This document shows, one piece after another, positions 1 through 10,887 of a DNA stretch of 64,000 nucleotides. This stretch comes from Poecilobothrus nobilitatus (Eukaryota; Arthropoda; Insecta; Diptera; Dolichopodidae): the NCBI GenBank assembly GCA_947095535.1, contig OX352772.1:186862179-186926178 (forward strand). The letters run 5' to 3'. The position numbers and the translations under genes are program-made. The first letter of the stretch is position 1; each line of letters opens with the position of its first letter. The notes below the pieces were generated by a model. That model worked only from the letters and a program-made list of their open reading frames with translations, did no database searches and was not told the DNA's origin.

Positions 1-664
1 GTAAATAATTGAGTAAAAGGGTTTTAAATGTCTGTCATTTACAGATTAAATATTATGATATGATGATATGAAAATATCAGAAAAACAACCAAAAAAAAAA
101 TAGAATTGCATCGAACTTGCCAAACTCAAAACTTCGGAGTTTACGAATCGGCCACTCTACCACTGCACTAAACTCTTCACTAAAATCTGAATGTTTATAT
201 TCAGTTATATTGTGAAATTTTTATTTCCTACCATACAAACTATATTTTAAAATTTTATTTATGTATTTACATAAAGAAACTATATACATAGAGTATTCAT
301 CCAGTACAAAATTTTTTAGTCAATTTCTTAAAAACGTTTTGTACCCAAAATTACTCAATATACATTTTATTGTACCCAAATTTACTCAATACTCAAAATA
401 TTTTCACTTATAAATTATAAGTATTTTATAAATGAGACTAAGTCATTTTTTACACTCGTAAATGTACTCGTAAATGTACACTTAAATGTATTTATATTAC
501 TTATGAAAATAATATGAATGTGTAAAATGAAAATAAAGAATTTATTTAACATAAAGAATAGATACTAATTTAAGTAGTATATAAATGGTATAATATCATT
601 GTTGAATGTATTTTTTATTTTAAAATGCTAGCGCTCTTGCCTCTTAACTCTTACAAGTATTATT
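1..664. other. AT-rich DNA without a recognisable gene
   Basis: Apart from a weak tRNA-like stretch at 102-180 (listed separately), I see only AT-rich sequence with short A and T runs. No reading frame resembles a known protein. Confidence 0.5.
102..180 (-). repeat. tRNA-like pol III promoter remnant (tRNA pseudogene or SINE head)
   Basis: On the minus strand the stretch carries a box A-like motif (TAGTGCAGTGGTAGAG) and, about 35 bases further on, a box B-like motif (GTTCGATGC). This is the spacing of an internal pol III promoter in a tRNA. The acceptor and T stems pair poorly and I cannot assign an anticodon. A tRNA pseudogene or the head of a tRNA-derived SINE fits best. The call rests on two short motifs only. 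Confidence 0.3.
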
Positions 665-1010
665 GTGGTGCCATCGGTTTCCGGACGAATAACTTTTTTT
701 AAATTTTGGTTACTCGTAATTTTGTAAATCCTATAGCTATACAATGATTTTTTTTTTCTTGTTAATTTGGAATATTCTAAATACAAATTATTTTATTTTA
801 AAATATTTGAATAAAAAATAAGATAAAATTGAAAAATAAATAAAAAAGTATTCGATTCTTTAGTTTTCAGACACTAAAATTCAGTTTACGGAAAAAAAAA
901 TTTACTTTCCGGACAAAGAATCTCTGAAATATTTTAATAATATAATTTTAAATAAAAATATTTTTTTATTTCATTTCTGTTTGTTTTTGTTGAAAAATAA
1001 TTATTTATAT

Positions 1011-1076
1011 GTACATAAATATGTACATATATATATGTACATATAAATATGTACATTTATATGTACATATATGTTT
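1011..1076. repeat. ATGTACAT palindromic microsatellite
   Basis: The motif ATGTACATATA and its variants repeat about six times. Each unit is self-complementary, so the stretch can form a cruciform. Confidence 0.7.
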
Positions 1077-1399
1077 GAAAAAAACTAAATTAAACATTAG
1101 AATTCATTCTTTGATTCTAGGAGTTAGAAATTTTATATTATATTATATTATTTATTGAATATGTAATTTATTTTAATATAAAATTGAAATTTAAATTACG
1201 TTTTAAAAAAATTAAGATTAATTATAAAATCGTTAATCTTAAAATTAAAATCAAAATTAAATAACATCTCAATAATGTTTTAAAAAAATTAAAAAACATG
1301 ATAGAGTTTTACAATTGTGGTATATAGATATATCACCATGGTAAAACTCCTTTACCATTATGCTATAAAGATATCACAAATTTCGTTCATTTCGAGTAG

Positions 1400-1709
1400 T
1401 CCACAACATCTGGATTAAAGCACTAAATTTACACTTTTTAAACCCAGCCAGCTTAGTGGCAATCATCACAGGCCACTTACCAGTAGGCATGAATACAGCC
1501 AAAATAAGAATTCCTTACAACACCTCCTGTAGGAGTTTCAAAAAAGCAAACGAAAGTGAGAACCTTGACACTTGTTTTGCAGATGTTCGGCCTTAGTTAG
1601 AGCCAGACTTCTCTCTCTCGGCAAACTGTTCTATCACAACCTCAGGGAGCTCCCTGAACACAGAATCAAAGAATTGATTTTTTATCTGAACTCCTCGGGT
1701 TGGATATAA
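1400..1709 (+). pseudogene. C-terminal fragment of a non-LTR retrotransposon ORF2 (RNase H end and cysteine tail, R1/LOA type)
   Basis: The plus strand reads VAIITGHLPVG, then a CRSF segment standing where the family has CRxC, then ESENLDTCF where it has E-x-E-T-x-x-H-x-x-C. After a frameshift near 1596 it continues LLSLGKLFYHNLRELP and ends GWI-stop. This order (TGH, cysteine motif, LG...L...L, GW) is typical of the RNase H and zinc-knuckle tail of R1-clade ORF2 proteins. The fragment has one frameshift and lacks the reverse transcriptase, so it is a dead remnant. It may belong to the same family as the R1-like sequence at 12.5-14.7 kb, but no shared DNA shows this. Confidence 0.6.
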
Positions 1710-3390
1710 AACCGAAAACAATCTTAAAACATAGGTCACGTTAGTACAATGATATCAAAATGGCGCAATCTAGTGTTAATTGAGGCCTTCACGCAGCCAC
1801 TAATACATTCACAGTTTTGAAGATAGATTTTCATAAATTTTTATGTGTCCGGAAACAAAAATAATATTGAAATATTACTATTTACTTTCCAGACACTTCC
1901 GTCCAAAAATTAATTTTCCCGATTTTGCTTGCATCGGATATCGGACAAGCAATTATAAGCAATTTTTTTTCTTTTTGGCGAAATATATGAGCTTTTGTTT
2001 TCCTCCTTTGTTCATTTTTTTTCCGAATTTTATGTTTCTATACAATATATGTTATTGCTATACATATAGTTTGAAATTTGAATATGAATGATATACATTA
2101 TAGTACAAATGTATTTATAGAGCTACGTAGTGTTAGGTATCTATTAATAGCTATACGTTTTTTCTGTTTTATGTTTCTATACAATATACGCTATTGCTAT
2201 TATATATATAGTTTGATATGAATAGTATAGATATGTATTTATATACATATGTAGATATGTATTTATATACATATGTAGATATGTAATGTTAAGTATTTAT
2301 CTACATATTTTTTGTTTTGTTATGTTTCTTTTTTGTTTTTTGAGTAAAGAATGAATATGAATATAATATGTAAGTGATGAATGAATGTGTATAATATGTA
2401 AGGTTTTTCGAGTTACAGACAAATTGTGTATGAAAGTACATTTTGTAAAAATAAAAGCTAAAAAATGTGTGCATTGTATTTGTATATAAAAATTTGCTAT
2501 TATTGGAATGAGTATTGGTAATTATTCTAATAAAAATTCGTCACTTCAATTGAGGTATGTAATATAATATGAAAAATGATTTGTATTTTTTTATTTTAAA
2601 AATTGAATTGAATTGTAAACCAGTAAAAAACAAATACATACATATGTACATATGTATTTCTGAAATTTTTTTAAGAATAAAATTTAAGCGTAGATTTTTA
2701 AAATTTATAGGTAATAAATGTACAAAATAATTTTCATGCAATTCACAAAATTATTTGTTGAAGTTTGCATCAAAATTAATATTATGATACATACATACAT
2801 ATGTATGTATAATATTAACGCTATCACAAATTCAATAATATTGCATTTTTTTCATTCAAATCAAATTTTTTTTTTCTTAAAAATTTGTTAAGAATTAGAA
2901 ATCTGATTGCGGAAAATAGAAGACAGTATTCGAAAATAACCGTTCAATAAAAGGTCTATTTACATATGTACCTATGTATTAATTAATATATGTGAGAAAG
3001 TTCAAACCATACTAGAAAATATTTCGCCAGTCTTTAAATTTTATTTTTAATAAAATTTCAAACTTATTTGTTTTTTAAGTTTTGTACAAAATATTAATAA
3101 TAAAAACATTTTCCAATATATTTAAATAACACTTTCACTAACATATGAAAAAATCGAATAAAAATTAGCTTTTTTTGAGTGATCGTCCACAATTTTTTTT
3201 TTAAATAAAACGAACTTTTTTTCTTTTTGTACAGATGCGTACTTGTTAACTTTTTAATACTGAATTATTTATTTTTCTATTTTTTTTGTTTAGAATTTTA
3301 TTAGGAACAAAATAATAAAAATAAATCGCAAAAGGCGATTTAATAGTCAGTTATTTCTACTTTTCTTAATATTTAAGTAAATATGTTAAT
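1710..3390. other. AT-rich stretch with TA-rich short repeats, no gene
   Basis: This contains short tandem repeats (an ATATGTATTTATATAC-like motif near 2213-2290, an ATACATACATATGTATGTAT palindrome near 2787-2806) and long A and T runs. No open frame resembles a known protein. Confidence 0.5.
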
Positions 3391-3435
3391 TTGTCCGGAA
3401 AGTGATGCCTGTCGGGAAACCGATGCCACTACCCT

Positions 3436-3575
3436 ATATTGTTTATATTATCATCGGTTTCATCAAAATTTCTCTCATTGGATTCCGAGTCATTTTGTTC
3501 TGTTTCGTAATCCTTTAAATTTTCTATATTAAGAAACTCTGCATCTTTTTCTTCGCAGTTAGAGTGTTCAAAATT
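3436..3575 (-). pseudogene. Short acidic coding-like fragment of unknown origin
   Basis: The minus strand is open for about 46 codons, rich in Glu, Asp and Asn (for example NLKDYETEQNDSESNERN), and ends at a TAG near 3436. Composition and codon use look coding, unlike the surrounding poly-A/T DNA. There is no clear start codon and I do not recognise a family. It could be an exon end or a transposon fragment. Confidence 0.2.
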
Positions 3576-3941
3576 ATAATTAATTAATAATATAACTACT
3601 ATAATTAATTAATTGCTAATATATTACTAAATTCCTATATCGAATGATTATTGCTACAACCATTTCCATACCTAATTAAAGAGTTTAAATTTTCTAAGAC
3701 ATATTAATTTAAACGCGATAGTAATAAATATGAACACCTGTGTTATAAAATGAAAAAATGTCGGAACTTAATTCCGTAATCCCCGTTAAGGACTGGACCA
3801 TGAGAAAATGAGACCACAAATGTATTGCATTGCGTCAATTTGCGTTTTTGAAACTAATTGTGCATTTCTAACAGATTTTTGAAAATATCATAAACAGTTT
3901 TACATTGTATTAATTCATATTTTCTTTTTTGTATTTTTCAG

Positions 3942-4145
3942 ATGATGATTTCAAATACTGATTTTATGCTGCCTGATGCTGATAGTGATGATTATCACAC
4001 CTTCAGATAAGTAAAATATATTACATGTGTTTAAATAATTTTTTGTTTTATGTTTGTTTTAAGATTTGTGTTTAGCAGCAAATTAAAAACTCGATGAAAA
4101 TATTATATATTCATTTACACAAGAATTATAATATCTGTCAAATAA
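3942..4145 (+). other. Possible terminal exon with polyadenylation signal
   Basis: A pyrimidine-rich tract ends in TTTTTCAG at 3941. It is followed by a short frame (MMISNTDFMLPDADSDDY and a few more residues, then TAA near 4010). An AATAAA lies about 130 bases downstream, near 4140. This is the arrangement of a last exon, but the peptide is unknown to me and AT-rich DNA produces such arrangements by chance. Confidence 0.15.
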
Positions 4146-4741
4146 AGCCAGTTTAATGGATATTAAAAACATTTTTTTGTGTTTTATTTCAACTTAAAGT
4201 TCTCCATCTCTAAAAAAACACCCTATAGTAATATTCAATCGGAGTAAAAGTTTTAATAAAGTTTCTTTCAAATAATACTCTTCCAAAAACTTCGTAACCA
4301 CGACACTGACAATTTTCTATATGGTAATGTAAGATTTTGTCATTATATGAGAAATTGTCTCACTTTTTTTTAATTCAATTTTCTTATACTCTATAAGTTA
4401 AGTTTCCATACATCAAAATATTTTTTTTGTTTTTTTAAATTCCTTTTTTGTTTTGTTTTAATGTGCGTTTTGCATAATATATCTATTTAATATAATAAAA
4501 ATTTTATAACTATTTAATATAATTAAATTTGTATAATATATAATTAATATAATTAAAATTTTCACAAATTAATTTTTGAATGTAGAAAAAAGTGTTTTGC
4601 TAAAGTGAACAATACTTTAATCTATATAATAAAAGTAAAGCAAAAATAATTTAATTAAAATAGAAAATATTCTATGTATATTAAGGTTTAAAATGGCTTT
4701 ATAATATAATAATTTTGTTATTTATTTAAAAAAGAAATAAC

Positions 4742-4885
4742 CTTTAAAAGAGCAGCACCAGCTATAGCACCAATACACTGCACGCATATATAAAAGGCGG
4801 CTTTTAACAAACTTGTTTTTCCGTTAATTAAAAAACTTATAGTTACAGCAGGGTTGATGTGGCAACCACTTACATGCCCAATAGC
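4742..4885 (-). CDS. Aquaporin (MIP family) internal exon
   Basis: This 144-base exon (48 codons, phase 0) encodes one aquaporin half-repeat. It contains [18 protein letters not shown], with the pore-forming NPA motif, followed by a membrane helix ending [13 protein letters not shown]. Aquaporins are six-helix membrane channels for water or small solutes; the NPA loop lines the pore. On the minus strand the exon is preceded by a pyrimidine tract ending TATAG (AG at 4886-4887) and followed by GTTATTT (GT at 4740-4741), so both splice sites are intact. The sequence is closest in type to insect Drip/Prip aquaporins. The other exons are not visible, so flanking transposon-filled DNA may be intron. 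This is the only convincing host gene piece in the window. An isolated pseudo-exon cannot be excluded. Confidence 0.85.
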
Positions 4886-5989
4886 CTATAAAAAAAGAAT
4901 GTAGGAATAAATATTATAATATTATATTAAGTAATATTTTGTATTTTTGTATTTGTGAGTGTGGATTATGTTCCCACAAAATATGGTGTTCAAAAAGTTT
5001 GCCAATACTAACTAATAATAATTTTGTTCATCCAATTTTTTATTTAACATAATATTTTTTTTTATCAACAAATTTTTCTTGTGAAATGATATAAAGTATA
5101 ATGATATAATATAAAGTAGAAGTTTTTTCTTGTATAAAAACAAGTGAATATTTGTAAAAGAAAAAACAAAAACTATAATAAAGTTATCAGTATCAAAAAA
5201 CAAAACATATATTTTAACGTCGAGGCTTTATCAACTCCTACGTTATTAATATTATAAGCTAACGATTTATTAATAAAAAAAAAATATATAAAAACCATAA
5301 TCAAAATAAATTATAAAGTAGATAATAATAAAAATAAAAGTGACCAAATATATTAGTAATAAGAATTTTGTCTAATTTGTTTAACGAATATATAATATTA
5401 AAAAAAATATATTTTATTTTTAATAAAAAAATATTTTTCAAAAATACCTCAATTAAAAAATATATTTTTTTAACTGAGGAAAAATGGCTCCAGTTTCAAC
5501 GATATTGTCAAAGAAGCTCTACGAAGCACGACTACACGATTGTAGTAGTAAATGAATGGGAGAGGACTCTTATTATCTATCCTCATTTAACTGAACAACT
5601 GTAGTATAACTAAACTAATATTAGTGTTTAAATATAAAAACTAAAAATATATTACCTTAGTTTAAATATAATATTAGGTAAGTTAAACTTACATATATAT
5701 AAATTTACATTTATATATAATCTGTATGAGCAGAATTGCTCTTTTTGAAACTGAAATAAATAAATAAATAAAATTCTTATTAGATGCTTCTACACCTAGA
5801 TAATGTAATTCCGATACTACCGTGATCAGTGAGTATTTTCTTGATTTTTTTTTCATTATCCTACTCAAACTCCAGTTTTTGTGCGGACATAAATAGTTTT
5901 AATCACATAAATAACCATTTCGAAATTTCTTTGAATTTGCAGATAACAAATAATCAAATAATTCAATATTAAGAGAAGTTAAATATTAA
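4886..5989. other. AT-rich stretch, probably intronic or intergenic; no assignable gene
   Basis: Mostly A/T runs. A less AT-rich patch at 5470-5605 has an open frame with segments such as QRYCQRSSTKHDY and NEWERTLIIYPHLTE, but I recognise no family. AATAAA-like runs occur near 5755. Confidence 0.4.
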
Positions 5990-6785
5990 CTATTTTCCTG
6001 GGCCCGATGGTATTCCAGAAAGTGATTTTTACAAATTCTTTTTGGACTACCATTATCTATTCTTTTTTCTTCCTTAAGTATAGGTATTTTTCCAGATATT
6101 TGGAAGAAAACATTTATTTGGCCTATTTTTAAGAAAGAAAAAATAAATACTGTAAATTGTTATCGACCGATTGCTAAATTTTCTACAATTCCTAAAATTA
6201 TTCAATCAATGATTTTTGATTTAGTTTATTCAAATGGTTTTAACATTATTTCTGAAACTCAGCATGACTTTGTAAAACATAAATCTACTACAACCAACCT
6301 AGTATAATCAACATCTGTCTTTATAAATAATATGGAATCGGGTTTCAAAACTGATGTAATCTACACTGACTTTAGCAAAGCCTTTAATATTTTACCCTAT
6401 AGTATCATTCTTCTAAAATTAAAGAAATATGGTTTTCCAGACAGCTTTAATAAATGGATTTGTTCTTATCTCAAAAATAGAAATTACAGCGTAGTGTTTA
6501 GGTTTTGGGTTTCCAAAGCTTTTACGGTAAATACAGACGTTCCTCAAGGTAGCCATTTAGGTCTGCAGTTTTTTTTAAACACTAATGGTGTCGCTACCTT
6601 TTTTAATCATAGTGATATTAAAGTGTATGCAGATGATATGAAAATTTAAAAAAAAATTACTTGTATGGAAGATGCTAGCTTACTGCAATCTGATCTGAAT
6701 AATTTTTTTTCGTGGTGCACCATAAATAATCTTCTTCTAAATATTGTAAAATGCCACTCCAATTTATTATTATTTTACTTTCAAT
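5990..6785 (+). pseudogene. Jockey-like non-LTR reverse transcriptase fragment
   Basis: The plus-strand frames show reverse transcriptase blocks in order: GPDGIPES, WPIFKKE, NCYRPIAKF with IPKIIQS, a block containing YTDFSKAFNILP (motif A with its Asp), a PQGS block (motif B), and VYADDMKI, which holds the YADD active site. The best single frame is 6332-6649. A stop at 6306 and a stop right after YADDMKI break it. Endonuclease and tail are absent. It belongs to the Jockey/CR1 group of non-LTR elements and is dead. Confidence 0.8.
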
Positions 6786-7325
6786 AAGTAATAAGTATAA
6801 GTAGGTTAAAGTATAATGTAACATATGGTTTACATATGTTATTTTTAAAAATTAAAAACAAGAAGAAGATCAATTTTAAATTTATGAAAGTAGAACTACA
6901 TTGCAAAGAAAAAGAGGTTATTTTTAAGGTATGAAATAAGAATGATCACATTGCAATTTTGAACTAAATTATTGGATGAATTTAGTTCTTCTTTTTAAAA
7001 GACCTTGAATATTTTGTAAATGCTGGTTTGCATTGACAGCAAGATCTGTTTTTGTAAATTCTATTCTTTTGTATATGTAAGAAAATAAGTTATAAAAGTC
7101 TTTTCAATAATAGATATGAGGGCATTAGAAGTTAAGAAGTTGAAGTGCAAAGATGTACTTTCGACTGTTTCGAAAGAAAGAAAATAATAACCATGTAAAA
7201 GTAGAATAATAGTGTAAAATTAAAACTAAAATAATTACGAATAAAAATATAATAAAAAGCATTATTAACAATATAAACAATTTTACTTATTCATTCATAA
7301 CATACTTACTTGCAAAAGAATATCC
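6786..7325. other. AT-rich spacer, possibly a degraded 5' LTR of the following Ty3/gypsy remnant
   Basis: No coding sequence is seen. By position this is where the 5' LTR of the element at 7.3-11.6 kb should lie, but I could not match it to a 3' copy. Confidence 0.3.
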
Positions 7326-7645
7326 AAAAGCTTTACATTGGTGTCAGGTGTGGGGTATGGAATATGAATTCTATTATCCAAAACAGTGTTAATTATTGAG
7401 AAAAAAAATGAAGAAGTATACATAAATGTAATAAATAAGTTAAATAAAAAACAAATATAATAAAAATATAAAAAAGAAGGATATAGTAACTTTTCAAATG
7501 AAAGTCTAACTGAGTTTGGCAGATAGTATCCCTATTAAAAAAAAAAGAGTAAAAGTGAAAGTGCAACTTTAAAACGGGGGCTCAGAGCACTGTTTTAATT
7601 CATCATATAATAAAAGGAAAACAATTTTAAAGCGTTTTTATTAAA

Positions 7646-7717
7646 ATGGGTTCAGCACAGAGCGTAGTCCAGTCTCTAAACAACAACACGGAAAGGAAAA
7701 AACAAACTAAGAATTAA
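7646..7717 (+). pseudogene. Gag N-terminus remnant (MGSAQS start)
   Basis: An ATG opens MGSAQSVVQSLNNN followed by a lysine-rich stretch, then a stop after 23 codons. A glycine at position 2 followed by a serine-rich stretch suggests N-myristoylation, as in some gypsy Gag proteins. Downstream DNA to about 8070 is A-rich and not coding. Confidence 0.35.
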
Positions 7718-8077
7718 TAAAAAAAAAAAACTATATATATATTATGTAATATGGAAAATTTGTAAAAAAAAAAATAAAAAAAATTTAATAAGAAACCTTG
7801 TAGTAAAGTTTTATAAAGGGAAAAATTTTATAATTTCATAAATTAAGAAAAAATGTTTCAAGATTTAAAAAAAAAAAAATATACTAATAGTAATGAAATA
7901 AAATAATAATTAATAATAAGAAAAAAAAAATTTTTTTTTTCAGTTATTAAAATTAGTTTTATTAAATTCCATTTTTTAATTTTTATTACTTTCAAAAAAA
8001 AAAAGAAGGAAAAATTAATTTATTTATATAAAATAAAAGAATAAGAATATTATGTTTTAAAGAAAAGAATATTTCAC

Positions 8078-8615
8078 TTCACGAAAGAACGAGGAAGGAC
8101 GACAATTTATTAGACTTTATGGAAGCTATTCTTTCTAAAATTTCAGGGCGCGCATATAACGCCACAATACGATACTAGAGTTTGATAACTGAGAAGACCT
8201 TAAGAATTCACTTATAGAAAAATTTTCCAAGACGAGATCAGCCCACATAATTCAGTTAGACATATTCCTTTTTAGTCAAGGGAGTAAAGAGAATCAGTAA
8301 CACATTATTCAGAAAGAACCGATTTCAGATTTTGTAAACGGATTATTAGATCCAGTAAGAATAATTGTTCGCCCAGGAAGGGCAACTTCTTTGAATGAAG
8401 TTATAGGTTTGGCTATTAATGAAGAAAAATTCAATCTACCTACTAGTCATAAAATTAGCAATCAAAATAAAAATTATTATAATGGAAACAATAATAATCA
8501 CAAAATGTCTTATTGTAATTTTTGCAAAATAAATACCCATTATACTAGAGATTGTCGGAAACCAAATAACCGTCGAAATTTTAATTTTAATCAAAGACCG
8601 TCTACTCAATTTTAA
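8078..8615 (+). pseudogene. Gag C-terminal part with CCHC zinc knuckle
   Basis: Frames in this segment read LIEKFSKTRSAHIIQLDIF and then a block ending CNFCKINTHYTRDC, a C-x2-C-x4-H-x4-C knuckle for RNA binding. An Asn-rich linker separates the capsid part from the knuckle. Upstream stops (for example near 8138 and 8300) show decay. Confidence 0.6.
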
Positions 8616-8639
8616 TCAAAGAACTAACCAAAATATTTC

Positions 8640-8693
8640 GGGAAAATTTAATAATGCTACGCGGTTTACAGTAATAGTAATAATAACAATAAT

Positions 8694-8724
<31 letters not shown>

Positions 8725-9290
8725 GTAATAATAATAGCTGCTACAGTGGAGCCATCTTTGGTTATATCATGCAAGGAATGTGTTATATACAGCTGCACGT
8801 TGTCATCCGCTGATGGCGTTGATTCTGTAGTAAAATAATAGCAATAATAATAAAAATAATAATTGTAATAATAATAATAATAGTAATAATAACAATAATT
8901 ATAATAATAATAATAATAGTAATAATAATAATAGCTACTACAGTGGAGCTATCTTTGGTTAATCATGCAAGTAAGGTGTTATATACTGCTGCACTGCGCT
9001 GACTCTGTAGAAAAATAATAACAATAATAATAATAATAGTAATAATATCTTTGGTTATATCATGCAAGTAAGGTATTATATACTGCTGCACGTTGTAATC
9101 CGCTGATGGCGCTGACTCTGTAGTAAAATAATAATAATATTAATAAGAATACTAATACCAATAATAATAACCGCTACAGTGACAGTTGCCTTCAATAATT
9201 ACCTCATGTAGTACTATATACTACTACTACATGTTTGTGACGGCTGTAGTCACTGTTAGCAAAATAGTAATAATAATAGGCGGATTCATT
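8640..9290. repeat. Degenerate tandem array of about four ATA-rich units
   Basis: Four diverged units of roughly 100-200 bases each join an (ATA/ATT)n stretch to a conserved core. The core contains ATCTTTGGTTATATCATGC, a CTGCTGCAC segment and a CGCTGATGGCG segment, followed by TAGTAAAATAATAATAA. The cores lie near 8752, 8950, 9048 and, most diverged, 9185. The array interrupts the gypsy gag remnant. Confidence 0.6.
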
Positions 9291-9554
9291 GTTTCCTTAC
9301 AGTCCCACTCCCAATTCAATGTTTCCGTATCCATTTCCTATCCTTTCCTATCCCTACTGCCTAGCCAATATACTACGCTAGCAGATAAGGGTTTCATCTC
9401 ATTATATTGGATAAAGGGGGGGTGGGTTTAGTCAGTAAGAATCTGACACTACCAAAGGGGAAATTCTTGGTGTCTTTAGAAAATTTCCACCTCCCTTAGA
9501 AAAAAAAAAAAAAACCAAATTCCAGTCCTCAAGTCCTCAATACATTAACGCAGG

Positions 9555-10116
9555 AAAAAATTTGTCGTTATTATAAAACTCCTGGACATAGCTTAGATGA
9601 ATGCAGAAAACTGGCATTCAATAGGAATAAGAAGAATGGTATTAACTATTCCCAAACCAATTCAAATGAGGAAAACTACCAGCAGCTTGGTCCATCGGGC
9701 CTCTGAACGCAGGCAAGCCAATTCAAATACAGAGCCCTAATGCTAATTCTAAATCAAGCAAAATGCTAAACGTCAATTCTTATAAAAATCAAAATCAAAA
9801 TTTAAACAAAATCCTAAATCAAAAATTAACAAGGGAAATAATGTTAAACCCAACCAAAAATCGTATTTTTTCCAGTATCTTGTCTCTACAAATGCAGGGT
9901 GCGGAAAATCAATTCACAAATTTATTGATAGACTCGGGTGCAAATATAAGCATTATTAAAGTAAGTGCTTTACATGACGATACGTATATAGATTGCATGT
10001 TTATTGAATTGGAAGGTAGTTCGTCCGAACATATTAACACAATTGGAACTACTACATTATTCATCAAAGTTCCTGGTCATAAGATATGCTATACTTTTTC
10101 ATATAGTTTGCGCTAA
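9555..10116 (+). pseudogene. Gypsy gag zinc-knuckle end and aspartic protease
   Basis: From 9555 the frame reads ICRYYKTPGHSLDEC, a knuckle whose second Cys has become Tyr. A separate open frame at 9763-10116 contains NLLIDSGANISIIK, the D-S/T-G active-site loop of a retropepsin, about 65 residues from its start. Retropepsin dimers mature Gag-Pol. The frame ends near the mariner insertion, so the protease C-terminus is cut. Confidence 0.6.
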
Positions 10117-10139
10117 TTTTCCAACTGCGCAAGATAGTA

Positions 10140-10851
10140 AAGGGTGTTCAAAATTGAGGTATCATTTTAATTTTAATAAAAAAAAGGCTTTTTTTTGAAA
10201 TATTAAATATATTTTTATTTTAATTTATTACAAACAGCTGGAAATGAGCTTCGTCGGTGAAGATTATTTTGCTAAAAAAATTCTCATTTTCTTCTTGTTT
10301 TTCGATTGCGATTTTTCGTTTTTCGATTGCCGACGTAATGCATGGTCAGTTGGTTTTAATTCTTGCGTCAGCTGGATCTTATAAGCCTTTAAATAGAGAT
10401 CACGATGGAAAATGTTAAATAATGTGGATGGTTTTATGTTTAATTGCTGCGAACGATGACGAATGGAAGTTTTTGGATCTTCTTCAACACTTCTGCTCAC
10501 AGCTGCTACATTCTCGGTTGAACGGCCACTACGTTGATAAATATTGCCTCTGTTATCAAGAACAGATCCAGTTTCTAGAAATTTATCAACCATCAGCTTG
10601 ATAGCACGATTTTTTGGAGCATTTTCTCTACCAAATTTTGTTCGAAATTTTCTAAGATGTAAATCTTGAAAACTTTTACCATTTTCAAAAAATGTTGTAA
10701 TAACAAAAACACGTTGTTCCTTCGTGTAACGTTCCATATTAACTAACCGGAATGTATTTAGAATATACCTAAAGAAACCTCGTATAAAAATTCCAGGTAG
10801 AAAAAATATGGCGGCAAAAACAAAATGATACCTCAATTTCGAACACCCTAT
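10140..10851 (-). mobile_element. Internally deleted mariner/Tc1-superfamily element
   Basis: Near-perfect terminal inverted repeats of about 28 bases bound the element: AGGGTGTTCAAAATTGAGG at the left end and its complement, with one mismatch in this stretch, at 10822-10850. Inside is the minus-strand N-terminus of a transposase (10264-10836). The element is only about 710 bases against 1.2-1.4 kb for an intact copy. It sits inside the gypsy pol remnant and is younger than it. Confidence 0.85.
10250..10734 (-). pseudogene. Mariner-type transposase, N-terminal half
   Basis: The likely start is the Met at 10734 (MERYTKEQRV). The frame shows a helix-turn-helix region (ENGKSFQDL, then FRTKFGRENAP), a GRSTEN segment in place of GRP, a second HTH (RSQQLNIKPSTLFNIFH) and IQLTQELKPTDH. 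A frameshift in an A-rich stretch near 10264 moves into a frame with KIIFTDEAHF, which holds the first catalytic Asp of the DDE/D triad. After that the catalytic core is deleted up to the left inverted repeat. It could bind the ends but not catalyse. Confidence 0.8.
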
Positions 10852-10887
10852 AGATCACAAAATAACAAAATCAATTAACTCAATGGT

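Larger units (their letters stand above)
665..3432. mobile_element. Candidate foldback-type element with imperfect terminal inverted repeats
   Basis: A 22-base motif at 665-686, containing CCATCGGTTTCCGGAC, recurs in inverted orientation at 3411-3432 with about 19 of 22 matches. Related TTTCCGGAC-like motifs also lie at 900-910, 1845-1855 and 3391-3400. The interior has no transposase and contains an R1-like RNase H fragment (1400-1709). This could be a non-autonomous foldback or MITE-like element that gathered insertions, or scattered copies of one repeat. No clear target duplication is visible. Confidence 0.3.

Noticed and set aside
5484..5604. Short frame starting ATGGCTCCAGTTTC and the longer overlapping frame at 5368-5604
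   Set aside because: Non-AT-rich composition drew attention, but no family is recognisable and the short frame ends after 23 codons.
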